A stretch of DNA of 64,000 nucleotides from assembly GCA_963971285.1 (NCBI GenBank), contig OZ020247.1, forward strand, positions 14,342,614-14,406,613. The letters run 5' to 3'. Below are positions 1 to 13,345 of this stretch, in pieces. Numbering within the stretch: the stretch's first letter is position 1; every line of letters starts with the position of its first letter. The notes under the pieces are model-generated. The model worked only from the letters and a program-made list of their open reading frames with translations. It was not told the DNA's origin and did not search any database. The translations under genes and the position numbers were made by a program. This DNA is from Astropecten irregularis (taxonomy: Eukaryota > Echinodermata > Asteroidea > Paxillosida > Astropectinidae).

Positions 1-190
1 GCGAATGTCTCCCTAAGGTCCCATTTAGGATAAATAATATATATTTTATATATATGCATGTATATATAGTGTAGACAGTGAAAATGTGTCTATAAAAGGT
101 ACTTAAGACATTAGGGAGACACCAAAATTTCTCCTTATTGTTCGGTGTCTCCCTAAGGTCGAATGTATAGCAAACCTTGTCTCCTTAAGG
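1..190. repeat. Family F relic (gtctccctaa repeats)
   Basis: Three copies of the motif gtctcc(c)t(t)aaggtc and an internal ttagggagacacc match the end and middle motifs of the family F elements at 11713, 43385 and 45561. The element is cut by the window edge or degraded. An AT microsatellite lies at about 37-70. Confidence 0.6.
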
Positions 191-522
191 TCCGATCCGG
201 TTGTATATAAATGATGCATATATTTCTGACACAAGAGTTTACCAACAAAAATGTTGTTAAATGAAACACGACCAGACTAGTATTCCCCATATGACATGTA
301 TCACATTATTGTTGCCTTGATGTTCATAACCATGTATGTATAGGGCCGGCTGTGCTACCGACGTAGAACGAAAACCATTAAGTAAAAAATGTTAATTGTA
401 TTTTTAATGTTTAAATCGATTTTCTGGCAGTAACAGAATGCAGTCTGTTCGTCATGGTAGTGCATCATGCTCTTTGTATCCCATACGTTTCTTGTGCCAC
501 GTATATCCTCAGTGCTCATGCT
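191..522. other. Intergenic, nothing recognised
   Basis: AT-rich sequence with no ORF, RNA or repeat match that I can support. Confidence 0.5.
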
Positions 523-768
523 GGGGCCAATTTCATAGACCTGCTTAGCACAAAAATAAATTCGCTAAGCATGACATTTCTGTCTTAATAAAATCCGGAT
601 TAACAACCAAATGTCCATGTGTTGTGTATCACTTGCAATTGTTCTTTTGGCTGTTGTTCGCTGACCATGAATATCAAATCGAATTTCCAGTTGTGGTTTG
701 TTTTATTTGGCAAGTCATGTTTGTGCTAAGCATTTTTTTGTGCTAAGCTGCTCTATGAAATTGGCCCC
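523..768. repeat. Family G foldback element, copy 1
   Basis: Begins GGGGCCAATTTCATAGACCT and ends with the inverted form (gctctatgaaattggcccc). Inner repeats of cttagcac and gtgctaag continue the palindrome. It has no coding capacity. Related copies lie at 30213, 41691 (split) and 63659. Confidence 0.85.
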
Positions 769-2557
769 TGAATGTCATATGACAGGCCCAAGCGTGACTT
801 AAGGGCAATGTGTGGTCACACGCCCTGCATGTACAGTTTCATGTAATAAGGTGTGTAATTGCGAATAGGTTGAAGCTTTTGGTACAACCAAATCCCAGAC
901 AACAACTCCCCACACGCGGTCTCATTAGTAGTACGAGAGATGTATGATAATAGACACACAGGCTGGCAGTGATGAAACACATACCAACCATCGGAACGAC
1001 AGGACGAGGTAGGAGTAGACTGATAGGAGTAGGGGGCTATTAAAAAGCAGCCCAGACGGACTCGAAGGTAGAAAGGGGCGAAAAATATCTGCAGGGAAAT
1101 CAAATGCTTTCATTTTATGGATATGAATTCTGGATGATGTAGACCTACTAGTCTTGCACGTCAGACACTGTGCCTCCCTAGCCTCTTTGGCAATGCATAT
1201 AGTGCATCCTTTGAGACTTTTCTTATTCTCCACGACGATGAAAAACTGCGCCTAGGGGCAAAAAGATAGCCGGTGATAAAACACAACATACACGGCATCA
1301 CGTATAACCTTTTGAAAACATCATCTTATAAACTAGATCCAAATAATCATGATAATGCACGTTTGGGGTATACCGTACTGTGCAATTGGTCTTTAACTGA
1401 ACCGATGCGTAACGTTGGAACACGGGAGTTCACTCTGAGATGCGAAACACTGTTGAGTTACACGCTCAAATCTGTGCATTGGTGATGGGGGAGGGAAAAA
1501 ACAATATCTGACAAATCAGAATTGTTAATAACGTACGGGCGCGATACTTCAAAATAAAGATAAAGGATGTTGTTTGGCATTATATAAGGCGAGAGTTTTA
1601 TAACTTGAGGCTAGCAATTGGAGATTTTCTCCGAGAGCCTGTAGTAGTATATTCTTGAGTTCAGAGCAATAAATGGTCATTCTAGATAATGCATCGGCCT
1701 GGCTCTCTCCTTCATTTGGCCGACGAAGGACACAATATTGGCGAATGCAAATTGCAGCATTCGTTGAATGCCACTGCACGTCCGGCACCAGAATTCCGGT
1801 TAAACCCTTACAATTACAGGACTGTGTTATAAGCGGGATGATTTGCCTACAGAGATATCTGATTTTTTTTTTGGAGGGGGGATGGGGGGGGGGCTAGGCC
1901 TTATCACCAGAGGTCCCAAGTCGCGCGCCTCGTGCAACTATACCGTGCGGGGAGGATACATCTTTATTAAGAGTCGCTAGCGTGCCGTGTAGCCCCGTTA
2001 GCGATCCTACCGGGGGTAGGAGGGGGGAGGGGAGGGATGAGCCGCCTTTTCCGGTGTTGTCGACATGTCCTGGACCAGGTCTGCTCATCAAAATGAGCGA
2101 ATTAAGCTGGGAGTAATTGACACGATTAGTGCCCCAGCACACTGTAGGGGGGAAGTTATGGCAAATTGATGAACGGAGACGAAGATGAAGAAATAGGGGT
2201 TCGTGAATAACATCAATCTCGTCAAGCTCATCCCTCCGCCGGGCAGACGAACAAGTACTCCCCGGTCTTATAACACGAAACATAGGGGGCTTACCTTTGG
2301 AGGCACTTCATCCAATATTTTTGCTTTGGCTTGCGCTCAATTCATAGGGATTTATTCCGTCACTTTGTACCGCCTACGGTGATGTATTATATTACGTATA
2401 ATAAAGCAACGGCTGGAGTTGTTAATATTGTGCATTGCATATTGTGGGGGTGCTGAGCTGGCTTTAAGATGTCGTGGGGTTCGATGTGTGGACATCATTT
2501 TGTTGATTTGATTTCGTTTTCATACTTCTGATATCGCATCTTGTAAGGATCTAGAAG
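769..2557. other. Intergenic
   Basis: Only short random-looking ORFs on both strands, plus a G-rich run near 1876-1894. No domain, RNA or known repeat was recognised. Confidence 0.5.
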
Positions 2558-2760
2558 CCTTTTCACACGATGCTAAGAAACTCTCAACCAAATGCTCTCA
2601 TGGGTCTGGACCTCGGTCAAAATCTCTCAAGGATTCACCAGGGACGTGGGTCACTCTCAAGCATTGGTGTCCTTTCACACGATGACACTTTGGTAAGATT
2701 TCGCAACCGTGAGAGAATTTCGCAATGGTTGAGTTTTTGTTCAGCGTCGTGTGAAACGGA
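2558..2760. repeat. Foldback element (tttcacacga ends)
   Basis: The left end ccttttcacacgatgctaag is repeated inverted at the right end (tcagcgtcgtgtgaaacgg). The next segment, ctctcaacc, is mirrored by ggttgag. An internal copy of tttcacacgatg lies at 2672-2683. Probably a short non-autonomous DNA element. Confidence 0.6.
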
Positions 2761-4594
2761 CCTTAAGATGGTCCGTAAATGAATAACGCAGATTCTCTGG
2801 TCATAATTAATTTTCATGCATTTCTTCAGACGGGTTACATGATTGGAATGAGCAGGGTGATCTATACATAATATCAGGAGAACTTTTGGGAAAATTATGA
2901 TTAAAAACTCGGCTCACACCTTCATCTTAAAGGTATAAGCATTCCAAAAGCCTTTTTATACGTGACAATGGCGATAACCTACGTACTTCAACACGTTTAT
3001 TGTCATCTTTTAGAACTCAGAACACATCTTTATTCGATTCCAATACACTCGCGAATTTCTAATTGGGTGGCATTTCATTTGGATCACAGCAAACGAAAAA
3101 AAACATACCCGAACATTTTAACAAACAAACACAGAAATGTCCCCCTCTGACGTACTTGTTACTTAAACACAGCGGGACTTGTTAAATATGTCATCTACCT
3201 GACTAAGTTCCCGTATACTTGTAGATTGATAGATAGGCCTACATTTGAACGGTGGATTGGTTATTTTATATTGGAATTCTAAATCTATGGGTTTTCAGTG
3301 AGCAAATACAAGGTCAATGTGAGACTTTTGAGACGTCGACTGAAGTCTCTTTTTGCTATCTCTGAGCATGCGCGCGAAATTGTGAGCATGCGCGCGTTGT
3401 TGTGCGCGTGCATGCGCGTGCGCTGTAGACTTGAAGACCGATGCTCCAAAGTCTCCATTATTCATTGACGAAGTTATGTCAAGCATGTTCTGGATCAGGC
3501 GACAACAAGATATGTATTCTTGACAGATGAGGGACCTGACCGAGAACTGGAATAGTTGTATCATTAAAACTGATTAACACGCCAGGTGCTATAGCATCCC
3601 AACGAGACAAGGTAGCAAATTGTTCTTAATCTGAAAACCCAGATTAGCGCCACGAGGAAGACTCGTCAACGTGGTAAGATAATTAATAAACGAAAGGAAA
3701 GGAATGGAATCATGCTTTTTCTTCTTCTGGAATCTGGGTTGTCATCTCCCCTAGCTAGACCTTGGCTTCAATTAAGTTTCCGATTACCAGCCAGATTAAA
3801 AATGCATTGACTGTTGGTGAGTCACTTAGCAAGGAACAAGTATAGGATGATATTCTGATGACTATGTCTGACATGGCATGTATGTGATCCCGGAGTAAAT
3901 AGGTCTCCGCACAGTAAGCTCGGGACTTGTTTCAGCATGTGGTACACATATCTGAATAGCAATCAAAAATATCCCAAGGACCTTCATAATTAATCTTGTC
4001 ATCAACAATTGTCTCTGGGTATTATAGTTTGGCTCTTGACACGTATGATGTACTTTCTGAGGCCGCCCCGTGGCCGTGAGCAGCCGTGGTGGTGCCGCAG
4101 CGGTTTTGGGCGTAACGTGAACTGGCGTAGCGCCAGCCTCCGAGCATGCACAGTTGCAGGATGTTATGAGGGTCACGGCTGCCGGGCTGTATACGTACGT
4201 ACGTCGGGGACGAAATGGGAATCGAGATATCATATCACGCTCTCCTGACTAACTACAAACTTGAGACTGTGGGGCGTGGAGGCAACTTGCGCTTGGGTGG
4301 GTCCGTGGAGACTCTCTATGGTGTCCAAACTATGGGATGGCCTTGATGAATGTGCAAAGCATTTGCGAGGCATTGCATCCAATGCTATCGAAACAAAGAG
4401 GAGGTTTAAGGGGCTCCCCAGAGAACGTGCATCGTATTGAGTCTCGCGAGTGACTTGATTATAGGTGTTAAAGCTCATTGATAAATTTCGTTTTGACACT
4501 CCATTAAGAGTTCGTTCGGATATTAATGGCTCAGTTTTATATTCGCTACAGCCGTCTTCGTTCATCTTCGTATTGTCCACACTGACAGCCGTTG
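2761..4594. other. Intergenic
   Basis: Contains an alternating gcatgcgcgcg tract at about 3366-3423, and a minus-strand ORF segment (4002 down to 3862) with a signal-peptide-like start that is not supported further. Otherwise nothing recognised. Confidence 0.5.
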
Positions 4595-4928
4595 TTAAAG
4601 GTATCATACATTGGTAAAGGTCACATAGCACACTCACACTTTGTCTGATCAAACATGTACATGAGATAATAAACCTGTGAAAATTTGAGCTCAATCGGAC
4701 ATCTGAGTCACGAGAAAATAGCGAAAACCCGAAGAGAATGGTCTGGTCCTACCCCAAGATCAAAACTGTCTTTGGTCTTTGACTATTTTCTGGATAAATA
4801 CACCATTTCAGGTGGAAATTTCTTAACGGCATGTTTCTACCAGCACCAACCGTCACACCCTGAAAGTTATATGTAAATCTGTGAACATTTCTGCTTGGGT
4901 ATGTTACAATCATGTACTGTATCTTTAA
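4595..4928. mobile_element. Family B TTAA MITE, copy 1
   Basis: Starts TTAA-AGGTATCATACATTGGTA and ends with inverted similarity before TTAA. The interior (ggtcacatagcacactcacac, ctgatcaaacatgtacatga, ctggataaatacaccatttc, accgtcacaccctgaaagtt) matches copies at 39696 and 42154. No coding capacity. Confidence 0.85.
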
Positions 4929-7210
4929 CATTCGGAGGTGGTTGACATCCCTCTCTGGCATCTTAATGCACGTTTAAAACGACTTCAATTCTTGATCATA
5001 TTATGTTTAATATCAGTATCCGAGTATTCAACTGGATCGGAAAGCAAGACTCCAGAAGAAAGGTAGCTAGGAAAAACATCGTTTAATCAAACATGGCTCC
5101 TAAAAGCCGCCCAGAATGACATGCCCTATGTCTACTTGCAGACTTTTAGAACTGTTCGACTGGAGAGACTCGGTATTCGACCCTCATCTTTATAAAGCTG
5201 AAGAAGAAGGGAATTAAACGCATAGACAGGGCATGACTGACAAACGCGCAGGTTGTGTAAGCTCTTAGTCTTAGTTTTACACCTGCCGCGTTTGGTTTAG
5301 AGCAGGTCTCAGGAAAAGGCATCCAGATGAGTGTATACGCACGGAGAATCCCCCCAGGGAATAACATATCTCCACACAAATTTAGCAAGGGTTGTATTTA
5401 TCTTCCACGTTTTGGAAGGCCGCTCGGAAAAGGCCATTATCCTCTCGGTGAGGTTGTGACGTATTTCCGGTTTGCCAAGCACTCAGTGAGTTGAGAACGA
5501 GGCCGCGTATCGGCGGCGCTCTTGGTTTTTTTGCAGCACTTCCGGTTTGAACAACAATTTCGATTGAACGTGAAAGGGTGAATCCGCGGTGGAGTCTTTT
5601 TTCGTTCAATCCGAAGCAGAATTGGTTGAAGGGCTGGAAACAAAGGCAGCATGTAAGCGAATTCGATCTCGACTCGATAGTCAGCAGGTAGCTCATTTGT
5701 TATCTTTCCCAACAGAGTGTCGGACTCTTGAGGGCGCGTTATTGGCGCCATCTTTGTAGGCGCGCGAATTAAGTATTCACATTATTGGACTGTCCAGTAT
5801 GTTTGTCTGTTGTGTTCGTCCTTATTTGTATTGTCCAACCACTTCACTTAGTACCACATAAGCTAGTTATCTTTAAGGCATCTCTATACAAGCTTCGGCT
5901 TCTTGAACATAATGCCTTTACTTATGTGCCGGCAATTATACATCTTAATTTATTATTGTTGTTTCTTGCATTTCAATTGTTCTGTACATAATGGAAATAA
6001 AATTGCGACGACCGCGAATAACGCACCCGTCTATGGAATCGGCTGCAGTCACTGGCTATATAGTAGCAGCCACAGATTTGGGACCCGGGTGAGTCTGTTT
6101 TGCGTTCTCTAGTGATTCTTATACATAGCAAACACGGATGTGGGTATTTTTTCGCTGAAAACAATTCCTTGTTAATTTGTTGGGACGAAACATAACTTTA
6201 CATGCGACTCATAACCGGCAAAATATGAAACATTCCAAACGATAAAACCTCGCTGGTGTGTATAGCAGTATGTGAGCACGCGCCTAATATCTAACGACCG
6301 TGTTTCTGACAAGAGACGCTTGAAATGACCATATACATGCCAGCAAGCAGCTCATACCCCGTCTGTCACATTGTGGGGATGTCACTGGTAGATTACCCTT
6401 CATGTATAAAGCCTTCAGAATGAATTATGTTGTCACTCTCGGCATACAGCCACCATAAGGATTTATTGCCAAAAAGAAGAAGAAGACGAAGAAGAAGAAG
6501 ATCCATCCAGAGTAGACCTATAGGTAGGCGGTTTTTATCCCGCGGTAAAAAAAAAGGGACTGCGCCTCGTATAAACTGCCCTCGGTGTGTTTGACAGGGG
6601 AAAATCACGGAGCTGTACTAATGCATATCGGGATTCGATGTCAAGCCAGCGTGTCAACATTTAAATGGATTGAGGGAGGAGGGGGACTGTCTTCCCGTAG
6701 GACAAGGCTAATACGGTCGTGAACTGTTGATAGGGTGAAGGTCTCTACTAAGCTCTGTGTGCATGGTCTGAATGTTAACTTAGGAATCTTTCTCGATTTT
6801 GCATGCATGGGGGTGTGCTGGAATCAAAATGTTTGGTTGGTGGTTTTAAAAGCGTTTCGTTTGTATACGTGGGAAGCAGTTGCAGGCATGGTACCAAGAC
6901 TTGGTTAGATAGTGAAGAGTTAATCTTTGCGAAATGATGAATGGGGTACCCGTCGATTGTATCAAAGTCACGGTGAGTGGAAAGTGGTATACCAGTGTTA
7001 ACTGGTACCCTACCACTATACTCGCCAGTGGTGCATATCTATTCCTGCGCATGGACTATACTGACGTCGTGCACATTGTGTCGCCCGACAGGTGTTTGTG
7101 CCGAGGCTTACTGTATAATGGAATCAGTCCGAGATGGGAAGTGTGTGCTCGAGGGCTCTGGAAAGCGCCTCACGTTTAATAATGCAAACAGACAGACTGC
7201 CAGTAAAACT
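4929..7210. other. Intergenic with a possible promoter at 5440-5765
   Basis: Mostly featureless. A relic of the foldback seen at 20581 lies at about 6007-6093 (shared gtctatggaatcggctgcagtca). A GAA microsatellite lies at about 6474-6501. The promoter-like segment is listed separately. Confidence 0.5.
5440..5765 (-). promoter_or_regulatory. Possible promoter or first-exon region (ETS, CRE and YY1-like motifs)
   Basis: In a locally GC-rich stretch the plus strand shows tgacgta (CRE-like, 5459-5465) and ttccgg at two places (5466 and 5540, ETS-like). The minus strand shows caaagatggcgcc at about 5744-5756, a YY1-like motif whose ATG opens a minus-strand reading frame (5751 down to 5437). Motif clustering of this kind is common at metazoan start sites. 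The protein is not recognisable, so this is a candidate only. Confidence 0.3.
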
Positions 7211-7510
7211 GAGCACCAAGCGTCACCAAAGCTTTACCGCAGTACAGTAGTGATTAACTTGAGCACCAAGCGTTACCAAAGTTTTACCGCAGTAAAGTAG
7301 TGCCTAACTTGAGCACCAAACGTTACCAAAGCTTTACTGCTGTACCTTACTGAGCACCAAGCGTTACCAAAGCTTTACCGATGTACCTAACTGAGCACCA
7401 CGCGTCACCAAAGCTTTACCACAGTACCTAACTGAGCACCAAGCGTTACCAAAGCTTTACTGCTGTACCTAACTGAGCACCAAACGTTACCAAAGCTTTA
7501 CCGCAGTACC
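7211..7510 (+). repeat. Seven-unit minisatellite (50- and 41-bp units)
   Basis: Units begin gagcaccaagcgttaccaaa and continue gctttaccgcagtac. Two 50-bp units with an agtagtg insert are followed by four 41-bp units and a final 36-bp partial unit. Together they fill 300 bp exactly. Confidence 0.92.
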
Positions 7511-8879
7511 ATGGTTGTTGTGGTTGTTTTGTTCACTTACCTTGTTATCAAAACGAGTTATTTTATAGTCCAACGAAAAGTGCCACGGCGGTCCAAACAA
7601 AGTTCCTGTAAAGGGGGCGCCCTCTGTCGTCTTTGTGCAGCGTCACTAACTTGTGAAAGGCACTGCAGACAATGGCTCCTTTACCTGCCAACTGTGAAAA
7701 GCAGAAAGAAGAAAAAAAACACGCAAGATATCATTGAAGGGGGAGTCGTGTTCAAGTTGTTTCTTGCGGGCTGATTTTATTGCGAGGAATAAGTGGGCGG
7801 TTACTGCCGGCAGCAAGGTGAATGACCTATCTGGGACCAATCGCTGTTTGCAGCGCGGATCTCGAGGAGATTTGGCCTCATATCTTTTACCCGGGCATTG
7901 ATCGTTCTTCGTTGCTTTGAAGCTGGCATCGTACACAATGTGCAACCTTTTCTTATTTAATAATTGAAATTCAAGCGATGCCGGCCCATAGGGTTTATTG
8001 CGAACTGAAGAGGGACACGTGGTCCGAGTGTGTTTAAGCGCTAATGGCAAATTCTGTCGAATCCGTTCCCTCTGAGAGGCATATGAAGTGAGGAGTGGCG
8101 CACTTTTAGCTCGATTTCAATTCAGGGCGTCTGTATTTTTTTTTTTTAATCGTTCTGAACGAAGGTGATTCAGTCGGATGGGGAGAGCTTTTATTGTCGA
8201 TCGTTATACCATGCAGGCGTGATGTCGGTTTGATCTACCATGTCGATCTGTCGATCGATCGACCTGCCCGAGCAAGTACTATTTTCTTTTGTGCAGGTCA
8301 CATGTGCCAATTGTTGGAACTGCGCGAAACTATCATATCGATGCATAATCCTTAGAGGGCGCTATTTATATTTCGGTGACATGATTATTTGATCTGCTGT
8401 GTTAGGTAGCTGGAATTTTTGCACAACATTTTCAAATATTTTCAAAAAAATGCCTTCCCTAATTATTGTTCCTTTAAAAATAAACCTCTCAATTTAAGAA
8501 TCCGGCTTTTGACTTTTTTTCATTTTGTACATTTCAAAGTTACGAGTATTGGCAAATAGGGGCTTCTGCCTGTGGATTTAGTGAACAGGAAAGCGGTGCT
8601 TTATCTTGAACGAAAAGCCACAACCAGTATTATTTACTCAGTTTAGATGACAGAGACGTAGGCCGCGTCAGAGCCCCGTGCTGAGCTGAGAATCCGAAAA
8701 GGGACATGGCGTATGTTAGGAACAAGACTTACCAAACCCCAGCACGAAAGAGAAAGAGAATAAAAGATAAAACAGTATGATAAAAATGTCTTCCCTGCTG
8801 AGGAAGAGTATAGATACGGTTCAAAAATTTAATCGAGTACACGGAAAAATGAATACACGTGATCATCATATTCAATGAT
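7511..8879. other. Intergenic
   Basis: No supported gene. A short cgatcgatcgac self-complementary run lies near 8249-8262. Nothing else recognised. Confidence 0.5.
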
Positions 8880-9266
8880 TTAAAGGGATGGTACAGAACT
8901 GGTTTTTGCGACAAAACCGTTGCTGACAGTGAAAGCACATTATATAATCCATCATATACCTTAACTGACAACCTTAACTGACAAACCTGTAGAAGTTTGA
9001 GGTCAATCAGCCATCTGAGTCACGAGAAAATAGTGACAATCCGTTTACACATTTCAACGATATTATGCGTTCATAATAAAACGATTTGAAGCGATTTATT
9101 CCAATCGGAAAATAGTTTCATTTATTTCTCAACGAATATGGCATTTCAGACAAAAACATTTCATGGGATGTTTTCTCCTATCATCACCATTATACTGTGT
9201 AAGTTTTATGTGAATCTGTGATCTTGAAGTGTATTTAGTCTTACCAATTCTGTACCATCCCTTTAA
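8880..9266. mobile_element. Family C TTAA MITE, copy 1
   Basis: Bounded by TTAA on both sides, with ends AGGGATGGTACAGAA and (inverted) ttctgtaccatccct. The interior, including gacaaaaccgttgctgacag and gggatgttttctcctatcat, is nearly identical to the copy at 47898-48275. Confidence 0.92.
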
Positions 9267-11693
9267 GGACAAGATGGTATGGCAATTGACACAAGCAGAA
9301 TCGTCAACGTTTCAATTACAGAAGATTGGTCTTCCTCCAAGGAAAGAGAGAGAGAGAATTCAGTAGCAGTGTTTTAATTTAATCAGGCAAAATGCAGATC
9401 TGCGTCAGTCCGACTCTCTAATGTAAATTTACATCCGCTTTAAAAGCGACTGGACTTTAATTTCCTGACAACCGCGACGTACTTACTAGTTCGTCGTTGC
9501 AAATAGAATCATCCAATTAATCTTAATGAGACGAGATGCAGAGGCCCGTTGGAAGAACAAATAACTGTGTCAGCCGTCCTATTGTATCGTCTCTGAGTGG
9601 ATAGGATTCGACGACCTTCGGCCCGGAAGGGGATTACTTAACTTGGCGTTTGAGAGACAAGATGTTGGCTAGTGGACCGGCAGGAAATATGCCGCAACAG
9701 TGAGGCATTTCACCTGCACGGTCTGTCTAAGAAACGCCGATCGATCAGTATATGGATCGTCCAAAACGACATGACACACTCAGTATCTCTCTCTCTCCTC
9801 TGCCCTACCCCGTCCCGGTAATGTGCTCTCAATGGATTTGAAGACGGGATGGTGGCAGGGGAAGACTGACTGAGCGAGACGAGTCCTTTTGCCCGGATGA
9901 TGTTTCCCTTTCCTGCCAGTGAATCTTTCAAACCACGCACCGGGCCATTTCAGAACACTTATCGGGGGGAGTATACCGACCGAAATCCCGGCTTTCTTTC
10001 GCACGCAGTTGCAAGCTTCCGAATAATACAATCTTTCTCTCTCTCTTTAGTGATCGGAATTTGACATGACACTGATTTCTCAAGCGTAAGCGAGATATTT
10101 TAGGCAAAAAAGCCCTCTCCCAAGGGTGAGTCTTAGCATGTGCCTTGAATACTGGTTATATAAAGCTTGACGACAGCACTGCATGAAAGTGCAAGCAGCG
10201 CTGTTCACAGTGCCACAGCACGCCAGCTTTTCAATTTGAAGCTTCTGCATGAAAATATTGATTAGAGCATGACGTTAAGAGCTATAGCAAAATGCAAACA
10301 CAATATCAGCACATTCTTAAGGATTCTTGACACCTCCATTAGGCTGTATAGGTAAAATCACCTTTTTAATTAAATTCCGCTGTACCTCTGACATTGTGAA
10401 CGTAGGGTCGTAGGGTTATAGGGCATTACAAGTACATAACGATCCCATGAATGTTATTGCATTACTGTCATGTGTACATACACGTCATGGTAAATCAAAT
10501 TGAATACTGGCGATGAACTCAATCTTTTTCTTTTTATTCTCGGCAATGGGCTGATAAGCTTGGATTGAAAAAAGATATCCAATATGGTAAAAAAAAATAA
10601 ACAATTGTATACAATAAAGAAGACCAGTGAGTCTAGTGTGCAAATTAAGGCTGGTTTGGCGTTTTGATCATCTTAGGATTTTTCTCGAAGGCTAAATAAC
10701 AAGAGCAATGCATTAGCTACTTTACATTTTGCTTGTAAATATATATACACAATTTGGCTACAACAGGACAACAACAACAGTGTCATATCAGAATTACTGC
10801 TAGTTTGTTGTGTCATTCGGTTTCCTGTTTTCGGTTTGGAAATATTCATAACGTTTTGTTGAAGGCAAATGCGACAACTACAACACAACAAACCCAGTCG
10901 CGAAAAGAGACAATTTTTCAGCAAATCTAGACAAGATTTTGACAAAGGTGTTCAAGCTATAAAACAGACTCCCAATGGTTGTACATGTGATGCAGAATGG
11001 TTCTAATCTATTATACAGAACAATAATTCACTTGCCATGATTTACAATATACATTTCCGTGTAAATGTTGCTTTTGTCCATGCGGCTTTTATAAAAAAAA
11101 ATAATGTGCCTTTTGTTTACGTTAAACGCCAAACGCAATAGCTTTACATTGATTAGATCACCAATCGACAAGACGAAAAACAAAATTTCCGTCGATGACG
11201 AGGTACAAAAAAAGAGAAACACATACATAGGCCTTATTCCTCACTAAACTAGGCCACAAAGAAAGAAATTACTATTGTGTTCGATCCCGTGCGAAAATTT
11301 TAATTTGTGGAGGCGATGAGTGATTGTGCTATATATAATGTGGGTCATTCCAACAGATTTGGGGCGAGATTTCTTACACGTGAATGTATATGAACATGTA
11401 GCGTGCAATATTCCGTATTATAAATAAGTACAAGATTGCATGTTTGGCGTATCAAATTATAGCCCACATTCTATGTACCGTAAAAGGACTTTATGCAGTG
11501 AATACGCGGGTTTAGGAATCGAATGTGTTACAAGAGCGAGTCAGATTCCGTACATTAAGCATATTGCTGAGTACACGTTTAATTGCAGACGTCTGGTAAT
11601 TGAAAACATCACTTGATGTTAAACGTATTCAAACGTATTCAGTTGGGTTTTTTTTTATAAAATATATCGACAAAGTGATAACAAAGACATTTA
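9267..11693. other. Intergenic
   Basis: AT-rich sequence with short CT tracts (about 9786-9799 and 10034-10047). No gene, RNA or repeat match that I can support. Confidence 0.5.
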
Positions 11694-11970
11694 CATTACC
11701 GGGAATGGGTCATTAGGGAGACTTTCTCATTGGGTCGTGCACAAACTTTACTTACCTATTTCTAAACATCCTCCAAACCAATGCACTTGAAATTGACTTA
11801 ATGTTCATATTGAGAGCATTCTCTGTCTTCTATTAAAATAAGGACAGTAAAAAATTTGTCTTTAAAAGGTATAGCTGGTAAAATAGGGAAACACCGAAAA
11901 GTCTCCCTATTTGCAGATGTCTCTCAAATGTTCACTTTAAACGCTAAAGTATCTCCCTAAAATTTGGAAT
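11694..11970. repeat. Family F element, copy 1
   Basis: The core 11713-11960 runs from ttagggagactttctca to an inverted atctccctaa. The interior (gggtcgtgcacaaactttac, ctatttctaaacatcctcca, ccgaaaagtctccct) is shared with 43385-43634 and 45561-45808. Short internal copies of gtctccct form a hairpin near the right end. Confidence 0.85.
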
Positions 11971-12863
11971 AGTTTTTCAATAGAGACATTGATGTTCTCG
12001 TACGGGTAATTACATGTATATTAATTGTGACTTTCTAATACAAGTAATAAACTGCTGCAAACTGCTCTTCAGCCAATGACCTGAAATTCATAAAATACTT
12101 GGAGTTAAGAGGGCATGGCGCGTTTCGATCCTAGCAGGATCTTTATCGAAAGCTTTTAATTGTGACTTGTAATAAGTAATTTGTAGCGTGGACTGTGAGT
12201 ACAAACATTGCTCCCAACCTAGTGGAATGGCCTAGTTGCCAGCGGTCACTCACACTCCTTGGCCAGAGTCAAAATGAAATGGCAAGTCATTTTGGTATAA
12301 TTGCTACTATACACCAGAGTTCCCAAAACAAAAGTACACCAGCCAAGGCAATGACCACGCAAGCTCCCTCAGAGAGCACATTGTGATTACGGCAGGCCGT
12401 GCGGACAAGAATAATTGTTATTCAGCGAGCAGAGGGAGAAATAACCCTGATAATTCGCCACTGTCTAACGAGGCTTTGGCACGACCCACTTAAGCCAGGG
12501 TTAATTCATTTGACTGCGTGCGGACCAGTGGATAATTTCCACGGCATTATCAGGAGAAAGCATCAGTTACCAGCGCTCTGTTTGATCTTCATTAATAAAA
12601 GAAAATTAGTAGGAAAAGAGAGAGAGAGAAAGATTGCGCAATTAAGTTACTGGAAAATCAATGATATATTTGTTTGCACTCAGATGAGATTAATAAATTT
12701 AGCGGTGTAGGTTTTGCACAGGTAATTACTTCGGTAGTCTACCGTTGAACAGCTTATTTTCTTGGCAGAACGTGTGTAGTCAAATTAAATTGATGACTAT
12801 AATTGTGATTTTTTTACGAAGAGATGTCCAGTACAAAATATTTCGCAATTACATCTTTTCCTG
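11971..12863. other. Intergenic
   Basis: Two short plus-strand ORFs at 12195-12386 and 12399-12710 have no recognisable domain. Nothing supported. Confidence 0.45.
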
Positions 12864-13345
12864 TACAGGGTGTCCCAGAAAAAACGCAACACTATGTCGG
12901 GACCCATTATGTTGAAATTAAACTGTTTACCACTTCAAGATTCGGCTATATGATACAACCATGTCTTGGCTATTACCATGTAGAATTTAAGCAAAATTGA
13001 ACTGAAATTGGCGAAAATATGACCAATTGAAAGAGTACTCCTTAAAAACAAATTTGCAAGGATAACACGCATAGTGGTCAATACACACAAAATGTGTATG
13101 AAAGAAAGATGAAAATCGGGTTTAATTGGGTAATTCTGTCTTAGTTTTTCCCTAAATTTCAGTCCAATATTTTGCTCAAATTCTACATGGTGATAGACAA
13201 GACATGGCTGTATCATATATCTTAATCTTGAAGTGATAAAGAGTTTAATTTTAATATACTGGTTCTCGACACAAAGTGTTGCGTTTTTAATTTATTTTTA
13301 TTTTTTATTTTTCATTTTTTTTTGGGGGGGGGGCGACACCCTGTA
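12864..13345. mobile_element. Long palindromic MITE (TACAGGGTGTCCC ends), family J
   Basis: Starts TACAGGGTGTCCCAGAAAAA and ends cgacaccctgta, flanked by TA-like sites. Long inverted arms continue inside: acgcaacact against agtgttgcgt, then cacttcaagatt and ccatgtagaattt against their complements around a centre near 13110. End sequence and TA target fit a Tc1/mariner-type non-autonomous element. It encodes nothing. Confidence 0.8.

Noticed and set aside
8729..8971. Minus-strand ORF recurring at 47726-47989
   Set aside because: The shared part lies in the family C MITE end. The similarity reflects the repeat, not a gene family.
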